NCBI GenBank assembly: GCA_964492365.1
Contig: CAZBKA010000111.1
Span: 1 to 9,308 of the forward strand
Length of the DNA stretch: 9,308 nt
Direction: 5' to 3'
Source: JAGLTN01 sp035403325
GTDB lineage: Bacteria > Planctomycetota > Phycisphaerae > Sedimentisphaerales > Anaerobacaceae
Below are positions 1 to 6,938 of the stretch, one piece after another (positions within the stretch are counted from its first letter, which is position 1; every line of letters begins with the position of its first letter). A program made the position numbers and the translations under genes. The notes under the pieces are model-generated. The model was not told the DNA's origin and did not search any database. It was given only the letters and a program-made list of their open reading frames with translations.

Positions 1-797
1 TCAAAGCCGAGTTTCCTCAGTGCCGCTGCACATTCATGCTCCATATTGCGACCTGGCTCAAGACCAAATGCCTCTCCAATGGCAGCACGAACTGACGGAG
101 CAATCTGAACGATCTTAACTATCTCAGGGTCATCAAGTTTTTCAAACACTTTCTGTGTATTGTTTTTCTCGAGGAATGCCGCTGTCGGGCAAACATTAAT
201 ACACTGACCACAATAACTGCATACACTTTCGCAGAAATCCATGTTATAAGCAGGAACAACTACAGTGTTAAAGCCTCTATGGGCATAACCGAGATTGTTA
301 ATACCCTGCACCTCACTGCACATTCTCACACATCTGCCGCAGAGAATGCATTTATTCGGGTCCCTTATAACAGAAGATGAAGAAAAGTCTGCTTCATAGT
401 TCTTCTTTTCACCGCCAAAGTACCTGTTTCTTATACCCATAGTATAAGCCAGCTTCTGTAATTCACAGTTGCCATCACGCTCGCATACATGGCAATCTTC
501 AGGGTGATTATCAAGCAGAAGCTCAATAATATCTCTGCGTGCCTGCCTCAGGCCTTTAGTGTTGGTTTTTATCTTCATACCTTCAGCAACCGGATAACAG
601 CATGAAGCAACATAAGTTCTCATACCTTCAACTTCAACTATGCAAACTCGACACGCACCTTCGATAGAAAGTTTCGGATGGTAGCACAATCTTGGTATAT
701 GGTAACCACACTTATCTGCAGCCTGCATGATTGTCTGGTCTGATTCTACTTTGTACACTTTATTATTTATTGTTATATTAATAATTTTTTTATCCAT
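1..797 (-). CDS. hndD: [FeFe]-hydrogenase catalytic subunit, HndD/HydA type (N-terminal 265 codons; cut by window edge)
   Basis: This is the catalytic subunit of a soluble NAD(H)-linked [FeFe]-hydrogenase, which reduces protons to H2 or oxidises H2 in the cytoplasm. Only the electron-input half lies in the window. Read in order, it has an N-terminal [2Fe-2S] ferredoxin fold (Cys in RLCYHP, ACRVC and ASCCY), the His-ligated [4Fe-4S] motif (HPEDCHVCERDGNCELQ) and two [4Fe-4S] clusters (CILCGRCVRMC, then CSYCGQCINVCP). The frame is still open at base 1, just after the start of the H-cluster domain (IAPSVRAAIGEAFG). The three H-cluster signature motifs would lie further left and cannot be checked. 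The ATG at 797 is preceded by TAAGGA at good spacing and lies 9 bases after the hndC stop, so the two are co-transcribed. Cluster composition and neighbours favour the HndD/HydA family over NuoG or formate dehydrogenase, which share the N-terminal domains. Confidence 0.93.
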   Translation of the reverse strand, partial: MDKKIINITINNKVYKVESDQTIMQAADKCGYHIPRLCYHPKLSIEGACRVCIVEVEGMRTYVASCCYPVAEGMKIKTNTKGLRQARRDIIELLLDNHPEDCHVCERDGNCELQKLAYTMGIRNRYFGGEKKNYEADFSSSSVIRDPNKCILCGRCVRMCSEVQGINNLGYAHRGFNTVVVPAYNMDFCESVCSYCGQCINVCPTAAFLEKNNTQKVFEKLDDPEIVKIVQIAPSVRAAIGEAFGLEPGRNMEHECAAALRKLGF

Positions 798-806
798 CTT
801 ACATCC

Positions 807-2597
807 TTAGATCTTTACAATGGCGTCGAACTTGCAAGTACTCATGCAAACGCCGCATTTAATACATTTATCTTGATCAATAACGTGTTGACTCTTAGGA
901 CTGCCGCTGATAGCTGTTACAGGGCATGCTCTCTTGCAGGCACCACAGCCTACACATTTATCCGTTATGTTATACGTAACGAGCTTCGAACAAACATGTG
1001 CCCTGCATTTTTTATCCTTGATATGCTCTTCATATTCTTCACGGAAGTTTTTAATTGTACTCAGCACCGGATTTGGAGCAGACTGTCCCAAGCCGCAAAG
1101 TGATGCCTTCTTTATCATATTGCCAAGTCTCTGAAGTTTTTCAATGTCACCTTCTTTGCCTTTACCTTCAGTTATCCTTGTCAATATCTCAAGCATCCTT
1201 TTCGTACCTTCTCTACATGGGGTACATTTGCCGCATGATTCATCCTGTGTAAATTCAAGGAAGAACTTGGCGACGTCGACCATACATGAATCCTCGTCGA
1301 TAACGATCATACCGCCGGAGCCCATAATAGAGCCTGCCGCTGCAAGAGAATCGTAATCAACAGGTGTATCAAGAAACTCTTCCGGCAAACAACCGCCCGA
1401 AGGACCGCCTGTCTGAACTGCTTTGAATTTTTTACCGTCCGTGACTCCGCCGCCAATATCATAAACGATTTCTCGCAGCGTAGTACCCATAGGTACTTCA
1501 ATCAAACCTGTATTTTTAACTTTACCAGCTAACGCAAAAACTTTTGTACCTTTGCTCTTTTCAGTACCAATGGAGCTGAACCATGCTCCGCCGTCAAGAA
1601 TAACTACCGGTATATTCGCACAGGTCTCAACATTGTTGATCAATGTTGGCTTACCAAATAAACCACTTACTGCCGGATATGGCGGCCTTGGTCTTGGCAT
1701 ACCGCGTGAACCTTCGATTGAATGAATAAGAGCGGTCTCTTCGCCGCAGACAAAAGCCCCTGCTCCGAGTCTTATTTCAATATCAAATGAAAAATTACTG
1801 CCAAGAATATGTTCGCCCAGGAAACCGTGTTCCCGCGAATCAATAATAGCTTTTTCAAGACGTTTAATTGCAAGAGGATATTCTGCTCTAATATAAACAA
1901 TGCCCTTATTAGCACCAATAGCATAAGCACCTATCGCCATACCTTCAAGCACTGTATGCGGGTCACCCTCGATGGCACTTCTATCCATAAAAGCACCGGG
2001 GTCACCTTCATCGGCATTACATATCACAAATTTTTCATCACTTTTTGTAGCTGCAGTAAACTGCCATTTTGCACCAGTCGGAAAACCACCACCTCCCCTG
2101 CCTCGCAAACCCGACTTTTTGACTTCTTCGATAACTTCTGTCGGTGTCATATTGGTCAGAACTTTTGCTAAAGCTTCATAACCTCTTAAAGACAGGTAGT
2201 CATCAATATTCTCCGGATCTATAACACCGCAATTACGAAGAGCTATACGCATCTGCCTGCCAAAGAATTTCGCATCACCGAAAATACGGAAAAAGCGGTT
2301 ATATAAATGATCTTCCTGAATAGCAAGCCTTGCTATAGGTTTGTTCTTTATAATGTGTTCTTCAATAATCTCAGATATATCTTCTTCCTTTACGTTGCCG
2401 TAAATCGTATAGCCTGGATTAACAACAACTATGGGTCCTTTATCACACATGCCAAGGCATCCGGAAAGATTGATCTTAACACTATCAGTCAAACCCTTTT
2501 TCTCAAGCTGCTCTTTAAGGACATTGTGTAAACTCTTTGCATTTTTACGAATGCAAGAAGTACCGTCACATATGGTTACTATAAATTCTCGTGCCAC
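807..2597 (-). CDS. hndC: NuoF-like flavin/NAD(H)-binding subunit of the electron-bifurcating or NAD(P)-linked hydrogenase
   Basis: This is the 596-residue diaphorase subunit that exchanges electrons between NAD(P)H, FMN and Fe-S clusters, and hence with HydA. The start is GTG at 2597, with GAAAGGAAA ahead of it. Domains in order: a thioredoxin-like [2Fe-2S] domain (C10, C15, C47, C51); the NuoF core with the glycine-rich FMN/NAD loop LRGRGGGGFPTGAKW at about 164-178 and NADEGDPGAF at about 194-203; an SLBB-like segment (about 350-430); a [4Fe-4S] site ESCGKCTPC (C455, C458, C461, with C501); and two C-terminal [4Fe-4S] ferredoxin motifs (C548, C551, C554, C558 and C578, C581, C584, C588). 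This is the full architecture of HndC/HydB proteins and differs from respiratory NuoF, which lacks both end domains. It lies between hndB (15-base gap) and hndD (9-base gap). Whether the complex bifurcates with ferredoxin or uses only NAD(P)H cannot be read from sequence alone. Confidence 0.95.
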   Translation of the reverse strand: MAREFIVTICDGTSCIRKNAKSLHNVLKEQLEKKGLTDSVKINLSGCLGMCDKGPIVVVNPGYTIYGNVKEEDISEIIEEHIIKNKPIARLAIQEDHLYNRFFRIFGDAKFFGRQMRIALRNCGVIDPENIDDYLSLRGYEALAKVLTNMTPTEVIEEVKKSGLRGRGGGGFPTGAKWQFTAATKSDEKFVICNADEGDPGAFMDRSAIEGDPHTVLEGMAIGAYAIGANKGIVYIRAEYPLAIKRLEKAIIDSREHGFLGEHILGSNFSFDIEIRLGAGAFVCGEETALIHSIEGSRGMPRPRPPYPAVSGLFGKPTLINNVETCANIPVVILDGGAWFSSIGTEKSKGTKVFALAGKVKNTGLIEVPMGTTLREIVYDIGGGVTDGKKFKAVQTGGPSGGCLPEEFLDTPVDYDSLAAAGSIMGSGGMIVIDEDSCMVDVAKFFLEFTQDESCGKCTPCREGTKRMLEILTRITEGKGKEGDIEKLQRLGNMIKKASLCGLGQSAPNPVLSTIKNFREEYEEHIKDKKCRAHVCSKLVTYNITDKCVGCGACKRACPVTAISGSPKSQHVIDQDKCIKCGVCMSTCKFDAIVKI

Positions 2598-2612
2598 TTC
2601 TGATTTCCTTTC

Positions 2613-2972
2613 TTAGTCAATGACCCAGTCTTTAATAACTTCGCCGCCTTTGATGTGACGTTCAAGTATTTCCATAGCTCTTTCTTTCGTCACTTGACCA
2701 TATCTGACTGGACTTTTGCCTGTCTCGATAATTTCTACTGTTGGTTCAAGATTACATCTGCCAACACAGCCCTTCTGGCTGAGATAGACATCTGTTAAAC
2801 CACCTTTAGAAACAGCATCTTTGAAAACTTCCATAACTTCTTTGGATCCTGCTGCTATTTCGCAAGTTGCCATACCTACATAAATCCTTTTTGTGGACAG
2901 GTAGCCTTTACCGATTATTCGGCTTACTGCCTGTGCCCGTTTTTTCTTAATTAATTCTAATGGAGTTAACAC
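2613..2972 (-). CDS. hndB: HndB-like thioredoxin-fold [2Fe-2S] ferredoxin subunit of the hydrogenase
   Basis: This is a small electron-transfer subunit of the NAD(P)-linked hydrogenase complex. The most likely start is GTG at 2972, giving 119 residues beginning MLTPLELIKKK. It has a good ribosome-binding site (AAAGGGG, 8 bases ahead) and begins one base after the kinase stop codon. The frame stays open to an ATG at 3044, but that would add 24 residues that only overlap the kinase gene and do not fit the family. The motif MATCEIAAGSKEVM followed by KGCVGRC marks the HndB branch of thioredoxin-like ferredoxins. As in that branch, only three cysteines of the usual four-cysteine pattern are seen, so cluster binding may be atypical or absent. 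Its position just before hndC matches hndBCD order in known NADP-reducing hydrogenases. Confidence 0.88.
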   Translation of the reverse strand: MLTPLELIKKKRAQAVSRIIGKGYLSTKRIYVGMATCEIAAGSKEVMEVFKDAVSKGGLTDVYLSQKGCVGRCNLEPTVEIIETGKSPVRYGQVTKERAMEILERHIKGGEVIKDWVID

Positions 2973-2973
2973 C

Positions 2974-4818
2974 TCACAGACCCCTTTCAATAATAAAAAT
3001 AAAAGAGTTACCTTTCTCTCTTGGTTCCACACGAATATTTCCACCGTGACTTTCTATAATCTGACTGGTTATATAAAGTCCCAATCCTGTACCTTTAACT
3101 TTCCTTGTACCTTCATTGTTCAATCGCGAAAACTTCTTGAACAATTTCACTTTATCTTCTTCGCTGATAGGCTCCGAATCATTGTAAACATCTACTTCAA
3201 CCTTGCCATCAAATACTCTGGCATTAATACGAATTTCACCGCCTTCTGTCCCATATTTAATTGCATTTGAAACGAGATTATTTGCAACCACCATCATAAG
3301 ATCCGTATCGGCCATCAGATTCAACTGCGGATCAATGTTATTTTCAACTTTCATATTCTTACGCTGGTAAACTGCTGCAAGGGAATTTAATGCAACATCA
3401 TAAATATCCTTTTTGAGAAATATTTCTGTCTTATTTACCGGCAGCTCACCCTTTTCAATCCTGCCAAGGTTAAGAAATTTCTTTACAGTAGCGTCGAGAT
3501 AATCAAGATTGCGGGTCAGAGATTCCATTGCTTTTCTCTGCTTAAAATTAATCATCCCCAACAAACCATCTCGTAAAGAATATGCATTAATAACCGCGGA
3601 AGATAAAATACCTTTGAGCTCATGTGCAACAAAACCTATAAGATCAACATAGCTTTTATTCAGTTCTGTCAATTTTTCATTGGCCTTATTCAAACTCACT
3701 TCTCTCTCATGAAGTTTCAAAGACATCTCATTAAAAGACTGTGAAAGTATATCAAGTTCAGTTACACCGGTTTCTGTTTTTATTTCATGACCAAGTTCAC
3801 CGCCCGAAAGTTTACGGGTAGCATTAAGTACTGTTTTTATAGGCTTGGAAATACTGGCAGCTATTATCAACGATACAATAGACGCTAAAACAGTAGCACC
3901 AACCACTATAGCCATAAACAGCAGGATAATCTGCCTGGCCATATCATCAAAAGGCTGCTCCAGTATCCCGACGTACAATATCCCGATGATCTTGCCATCA
4001 ATATTTCTTAAAGGTTCATAAGCCGTCTTGTACCACGACGTCACTACAAAAGCCCTGTCATGCCATTTGTTACCCTGTTCAAAAACGTTTTTGTAAACTT
4101 CCGAAGATATCTGTGTACCAATCGCCCTTGTACCATCAGCATTTACTACATTTGTTGAAATTCTTGTATCGTTCTGGAATATTGTAACCGTTCCAACTGG
4201 TTTGCCGTCATAAAGTTCATCACCAAAAACAAGATAGCGTATTCTGTCAACAAGTGCAAAGTCACGATTAATAATCCTTCCGCCATAGACAATGGATGTC
4301 ATGTTACCCGATTCATCATACAAAGGCATCGCATAACCTTTAGCCATAACGTCAGTTAAGACCTTTTGCGATGTAGGTTCAGACATCAGAGTTGGTCTAA
4401 TTGCAATAGGAACTTTTCTGGCTATATCTTCACCAAAGGTTTTAAGTTCCTCATATCCGATAATTCTGGTTCCGCTTATGCCCCGTCCCTGCTTAAAAGC
4501 CGCCTGGACAATCTCGCTTTTTACTGTTGCGATATCTTCAACTTTAACCTGCTTTAGATAATCAAGACGCATTTTCTGCTTGAGTTCATTAAAATCACTA
4601 TCGAAAGACGCCAGTCTGAAAGCTTCACCAATACCATCGATCTCATTATTATAAACCATACGCGCAGCTTTTATGCTGTTATCCACCCGCTGCTGGGCCA
4701 TCTCTATGATATCCTTCTTGATTATATAATAACCAAGAAAGCCTACCGGTAGAGAAAATACCAGTATGACTGTAAAAAACGAAATAAGTAAATGCGTTTT
4801 TAGCGACCTACTGACCAT
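2974..4818 (-). CDS. membrane sensor histidine kinase with extracytoplasmic cache-like domain, within the hydrogenase operon
   Basis: This is a hybrid-free sensor kinase of about 614 residues. I chose the ATG at 4818, which overlaps the rex stop as TGATG; a TTG three bases earlier is possible and adds one residue. Using numbering from that TTG, the parts are: membrane helix at about 11-34; extracytoplasmic sensor region at about 36-295 with a single-cache-like core (about 137-290, ending KIIGILYVGI); second helix at about 297-322; HAMP at about 323-375; coiled-coil linker; HisKA with H400 in FVAHELKGILSSA; and HATPase with N box NNLVSNAIKYG (514-524) and G box KGTGLGLY (576-583). The H-box lacks the usual proline after the histidine (HELKGI instead of HELRTP). 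No response regulator is encoded in the window. Coupling to rex on one side and hndB on the other suggests a role in hydrogenase-related signalling. The ligand is unknown. Confidence 0.9.
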   Translation of the reverse strand: MVSRSLKTHLLISFFTVILVFSLPVGFLGYYIIKKDIIEMAQQRVDNSIKAARMVYNNEIDGIGEAFRLASFDSDFNELKQKMRLDYLKQVKVEDIATVKSEIVQAAFKQGRGISGTRIIGYEELKTFGEDIARKVPIAIRPTLMSEPTSQKVLTDVMAKGYAMPLYDESGNMTSIVYGGRIINRDFALVDRIRYLVFGDELYDGKPVGTVTIFQNDTRISTNVVNADGTRAIGTQISSEVYKNVFEQGNKWHDRAFVVTSWYKTAYEPLRNIDGKIIGILYVGILEQPFDDMARQIILLFMAIVVGATVLASIVSLIIAASISKPIKTVLNATRKLSGGELGHEIKTETGVTELDILSQSFNEMSLKLHEREVSLNKANEKLTELNKSYVDLIGFVAHELKGILSSAVINAYSLRDGLLGMINFKQRKAMESLTRNLDYLDATVKKFLNLGRIEKGELPVNKTEIFLKKDIYDVALNSLAAVYQRKNMKVENNIDPQLNLMADTDLMMVVANNLVSNAIKYGTEGGEIRINARVFDGKVEVDVYNDSEPISEEDKVKLFKKFSRLNNEGTRKVKGTGLGLYITSQIIESHGGNIRVEPREKGNSFIFIIERGL

Positions 4819-5447
4819 CAAGAACCCCGTGTTTTCCCTGATACATTAACGAAGTAAATTACATTCTCAAGTTCCATTTCGATATTGATATTATTAATGA
4901 CACAATCCTGTGGCCCGCGAAGGCAAATTGGTGCAAAATTCAAAATTCCTTTAATCCCCGCAGGAAGCAAAAGCTCAAGAACCTGTTGGGCAGCGAAATC
5001 AGGAACTGACAGGATAGCAAGTTTTATATCATTTGCCTTTATATATTCAGCCATAACTTCAAGCCCCAAAATAGGGACTTCGCTTTCTTTGTTATATTTA
5101 GCTGGGTCAATATCAAAACCAGCAATTATTTTTATACCACTTTTTGCAAAACCGGAATAACGCAATAGTGCTTTACCAATATTGCCAATTCCAACAACAA
5201 TAATTTTCTGAATACTGTCCTTACCAAGAATACTATTTAATTGCTCAAGAAGGGTATCTATTTGATAACCACCTCTTTTATTGCCAGTTATACCGAAGAT
5301 AGAAAAATCTTTTCTTACCTGCGATGGCGTAACTCCAACCGCGTCGGCAAGATTGTCTGAAAACACTCTCACAAAATTGAGTGATTTCAATCGGATAATC
5401 GCATTTTTATAACGCGACAGCCTTATAATACAACTTCTATTAGCCAT
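4818..5447 (-). CDS. rex: redox-sensing transcriptional repressor Rex
   Basis: Rex represses fermentation and hydrogenase genes when NADH/NAD+ is low and leaves DNA when it binds NADH. The 209 residues match the usual family length. The N-terminal winged helix (about 1-80) carries the family signatures RLSRYKNAIIRLKS and VGVTPSQVRKDFSIFG. The Rossmann domain follows, with the dinucleotide loop VGIGNIGKAL at about 105-114, then the FDIDPAK and LNFAPI segments typical of Rex. The start is ATG at 5447, behind AGAAGGGA. The stop overlaps the kinase start. It is the first gene of the operon and an excellent Rex operator lies about 120 bases upstream, so autoregulation together with control of the downstream hydrogenase is the natural reading. 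Confidence 0.96.
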   Translation of the reverse strand: MANRSCIIRLSRYKNAIIRLKSLNFVRVFSDNLADAVGVTPSQVRKDFSIFGITGNKRGGYQIDTLLEQLNSILGKDSIQKIIVVGIGNIGKALLRYSGFAKSGIKIIAGFDIDPAKYNKESEVPILGLEVMAEYIKANDIKLAILSVPDFAAQQVLELLLPAGIKGILNFAPICLRGPQDCVINNINIEMELENVIYFVNVSGKTRGS

Positions 5448-5531
5448 ATAATAAGATCCCTTCTATAATTCTGTCTTGTTTATCTATGCCAGCCTGATTG
5501 TGTTATTACAACCCCAACAATAATATAACAT

Positions 5532-5560
5532 TTTATAATATAAAAAATTAAAAAAACCAA
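5532..5560 (-). promoter_or_regulatory. candidate sigma70-like promoter of the rex-hydrogenase operon
   Basis: On the minus strand TTGGTT (5560-5555) and TATAAA (5537-5532) are separated by 17 bases in a very AT-rich tract. This would start a transcript near 5525, with a leader of roughly 78 bases before rex. The tract contains several other TATA-like hexamers, so the exact -10 is uncertain. Confidence 0.45.
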
Positions 5561-5567
5561 TCATTTA

Positions 5568-5585
5568 TTGTGATTTTTTTCACAA
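5568..5585. promoter_or_regulatory. Rex operator (18-bp perfect-arm palindrome)
   Basis: The sequence TTGTGATTTTTTTCACAA has perfect 6-base arms (TTGTGA and TCACAA) around six T. This is the classical Rex-binding consensus (TTGTGAA-N4-TTCACAA) except for the innermost pair of bases. It lies 120 bases upstream of rex and just upstream of the candidate -35 box, so Rex bound here could cover the RNA polymerase site. It is the only full-length match I found in the window. Confidence 0.85.
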
Positions 5586-5858
5586 CGAACAAGATCGAAC
5601 ATAAAAAAAACTCAACAAAAAGCAGAAATAAAACATCCAACCAGCTCAACAATAGAGACCGGAGCACTTAAGTTGTGTCGGTTAAATACACATATTATGT
5701 GCAAAAATCGTGAACAATACTGATTAAAATGGCGTAATTTGGCTTTTATAGTCCTTAGTTTCTATGGCAATGGGGTTTTTCATTTGCAAAATCTCAGCTA
5801 ACTTGTTAACTTGCCGGAATGTATTTTTACTTGTCTGAACGAACTCGAGGAAACATAA
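5586..5858. other. divergent intergenic region between the rex operon and the membrane-protein gene
   Basis: With 5448-5585 this makes 411 bases without a gene. I see no RNA gene or credible ORF. It contains a 13-base perfect palindrome, CACATATTATGTG at 5689-5701, and a short direct repeat (TAACTTG at 5799-5805 and 5807-5813). I cannot assign a convincing promoter for the plus-strand gene. The palindrome is a possible but weak operator. Confidence 0.4.
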
Positions 5859-6488
5859 ATGCATGTACATGATGAAAATAGCAGTATATTAAGAGAATTG
5901 CGACAACACGCTCCGTTTACGTTGTTTGGTGCTTTTACGGGCATAATATGCATGTTTATATTTAAAAATGTCGGCCATGAGGTGAGTCATACCTTGTTTT
6001 CCATATTTCATCCCGGTCATGTAATACTTAGTGCTATGGTTACTACGGCGGTATTCAGGGCACATACGGGGAGTAAAAATTTCATAAAAACCTTGATTGT
6101 TGGCTATGTAGGCTCTGTCGGAATAGCTACATTAAGTGATTCGGTAATTCCATATTTCGGCGAATATCTTCTTGGAATGCACCCTGAAATGCACGCTGGA
6201 TTTATCGAAAGCTGGTATGTTGTAAACCCTGCGGCAATCGTCGGTATTTTGCTGGCTTACTGGTTACCTAAAACTCACTTATCACATGCAAGTCATGTTC
6301 TCATAAGCACTTGGGCATCTTCATTTCACATGATAATGGCGATTAATCCCGAACAAGGTCTGACATTATTTGTGCTTGTTGGAAGCCTTGTGTTCCTATT
6401 TTTATCTGTCTGGCTGCCTTGCTGTGTAAGCGATATTGTTTTCCCTCTGTTAGTAGTAAAAACAGAAAAAAATAGATTATCGGCTTAG
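5859..6488 (+). CDS. His-rich polytopic membrane protein of unknown function (possible metal transporter or accessory)
   Basis: This is a 209-residue integral membrane protein. The start is ATG at 5859, with GAGGAAA ahead of it. I see about five or six hydrophobic segments (about 20-36, 50-67, 75-100, 118-138, 142-160 and 167-190). Fourteen histidines are present, many at membrane borders and regularly placed: HVH (2-4), H40/H44, HPGH (51-54), HPEMH (108-112) and HLSHASH (140-146). There is also a Cys pair in LPCCVSD (188-189). I have a memory-level impression of similar proteins near zinc-uptake genes in planctomycetes and other anaerobes, but I know of no experimental function, so transport of a divalent metal is an inference. 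It is divergent from rex and followed by a long gene-poor stretch, so it may be transcribed alone. Confidence 0.75.
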   Translation: MHVHDENSSILRELRQHAPFTLFGAFTGIICMFIFKNVGHEVSHTLFSIFHPGHVILSAMVTTAVFRAHTGSKNFIKTLIVGYVGSVGIATLSDSVIPYFGEYLLGMHPEMHAGFIESWYVVNPAAIVGILLAYWLPKTHLSHASHVLISTWASSFHMIMAINPEQGLTLFVLVGSLVFLFLSVWLPCCVSDIVFPLLVVKTEKNRLSA

Positions 6489-6510
6489 AGAATTATAATA
6501 AATTACGGTT

Positions 6511-6528
6511 GATTTGACATATCAAATC
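6511..6528 (+). terminator. small hairpin after the membrane-protein gene (weak terminator candidate)
   Basis: GATTTGA and TCAAATC form a perfect 7-bp stem around CATA, 22 bases after the stop at 6488. The stem is AT-rich and no T-run follows, so it does not meet the usual rho-independent pattern. It could equally be a protein-binding palindrome. Confidence 0.25.
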
Positions 6529-6556
6529 TCAGATCGGTGACGTAAAATTCATGGGA

Positions 6557-6717
6557 AAAATCAATCAAATACGCATGTATTGGTATTGGCGACCTAAAAA
6601 AAATTGCTTTTTTTCCACTTTTTGCTGATTTTCTACTACTTTTTACCCCCAAATAACCTGTTTTTACCGCTTTTAGACTATGCTATTTTGTGCATGCATG
6701 CGTATTTGATTGATTTT
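6557..6717. repeat. 161-bp element bounded by perfect 21-bp inverted repeats (MITE-like or structured RNA)
   Basis: Bases 6557-6577 are the exact reverse complement of 6697-6717 (21 of 21), with a 119-base interior. The right arm merges into the palindrome GCATGCATGC (6692-6701). The interior is pyrimidine-rich on the plus strand, has an A8-TTGC-T7 hairpin at 6596-6614, and has no ORF with a ribosome-binding site. I see no target-site duplication in the bases directly outside the arms. Short non-coding elements with long terminal inverted repeats are typical of MITEs, but a palindromic repeat family or a stem-loop RNA would look the same. I do not recognise the family. Confidence 0.6.
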
Positions 6718-6872
6718 CGGAGAGGGAGAGAGATTTTTAGATCCTCATAGAAAACCAACAAAAAATAAAAATCGAACTACTCTGAAATCTATACAACTGC
6801 CCTGCTCACAAAAAGCATCTCCTCCATGTGTGCATCAAAACTAAAAAGGGACTACGGTAAAAAATAAAAATA

Positions 6873-6900
6873 TTGAAAAATGTTACAAACAAAATATAAT
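6873..6900 (+). promoter_or_regulatory. sigma70-like promoter for the envelope-protein operon
   Basis: TTGAAA (6873-6878) and a perfect TATAAT (6895-6900) are separated by 16 bases. Transcription would start near 6907, about 30 bases before the ATG at 6937. This is the cleanest promoter in the window and the gene it serves begins immediately after it. Confidence 0.7.
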
Positions 6901-6911
6901 CAACGCAGTAA

Positions 6912-6938
6912 ATGATAATGTCGCTAAAACATTATTAT
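6912..6938. promoter_or_regulatory. candidate operator: imperfect 10-bp-arm palindrome just after the promoter
   Basis: Arms ATGATAATGT (6912-6921) and ACATTATTAT (6929-6938) are complementary at 9 of 10 positions around a 7-base centre (CGCTAAA). It lies from about +6 to +32 relative to the predicted start of transcription, a usual place for a repressor site, and touches the ATG at 6937. The size and AT-rich ATAATGT/ACATTAT arms are reminiscent of Fur/Zur-family sites but match no consensus exactly. Confidence 0.45.

Larger units (their letters stand above)
6489..6936. other. 448-bp gene-poor stretch holding an inverted-repeat element, a promoter and a possible operator
   Basis: No tRNA, rRNA or credible ORF is seen on either strand. 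The left part has a small hairpin (6511-6528) and a 161-bp inverted-repeat element (6557-6717). The middle (6718-6870), rich in A, shows no recognisable structure. The right end carries the promoter and palindrome that precede the gene at 6937. The whole looks like an operon boundary disturbed by a small insertion. Confidence 0.6.

Noticed and set aside
873..2616. Several plus-strand open frames of 60-120 codons opposite hndC
   Set aside because: They lie wholly antisense to a gene with full family motifs, lack ribosome-binding sites and show no recognisable protein features.
2973..3044. Longer start (ATG 3044) for hndB overlapping the kinase end
   Set aside because: The GTG at 2972 has a strong ribosome-binding site and gives the usual family length; the added residues are only the out-of-frame end of the kinase gene.
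5498..5511. TTGTGTTATTACAA, resembling a second Rex site in the rex leader
   Set aside because: Only the outer four bases of each arm match and the arms are four bases too close for a Rex dimer.
6551..6628. Short ORF (25 codons, starting M-G-K-I-N-Q) running into the inverted-repeat element
   Set aside because: No ribosome-binding site, low-complexity end, and it overlaps the left inverted repeat; most likely chance.
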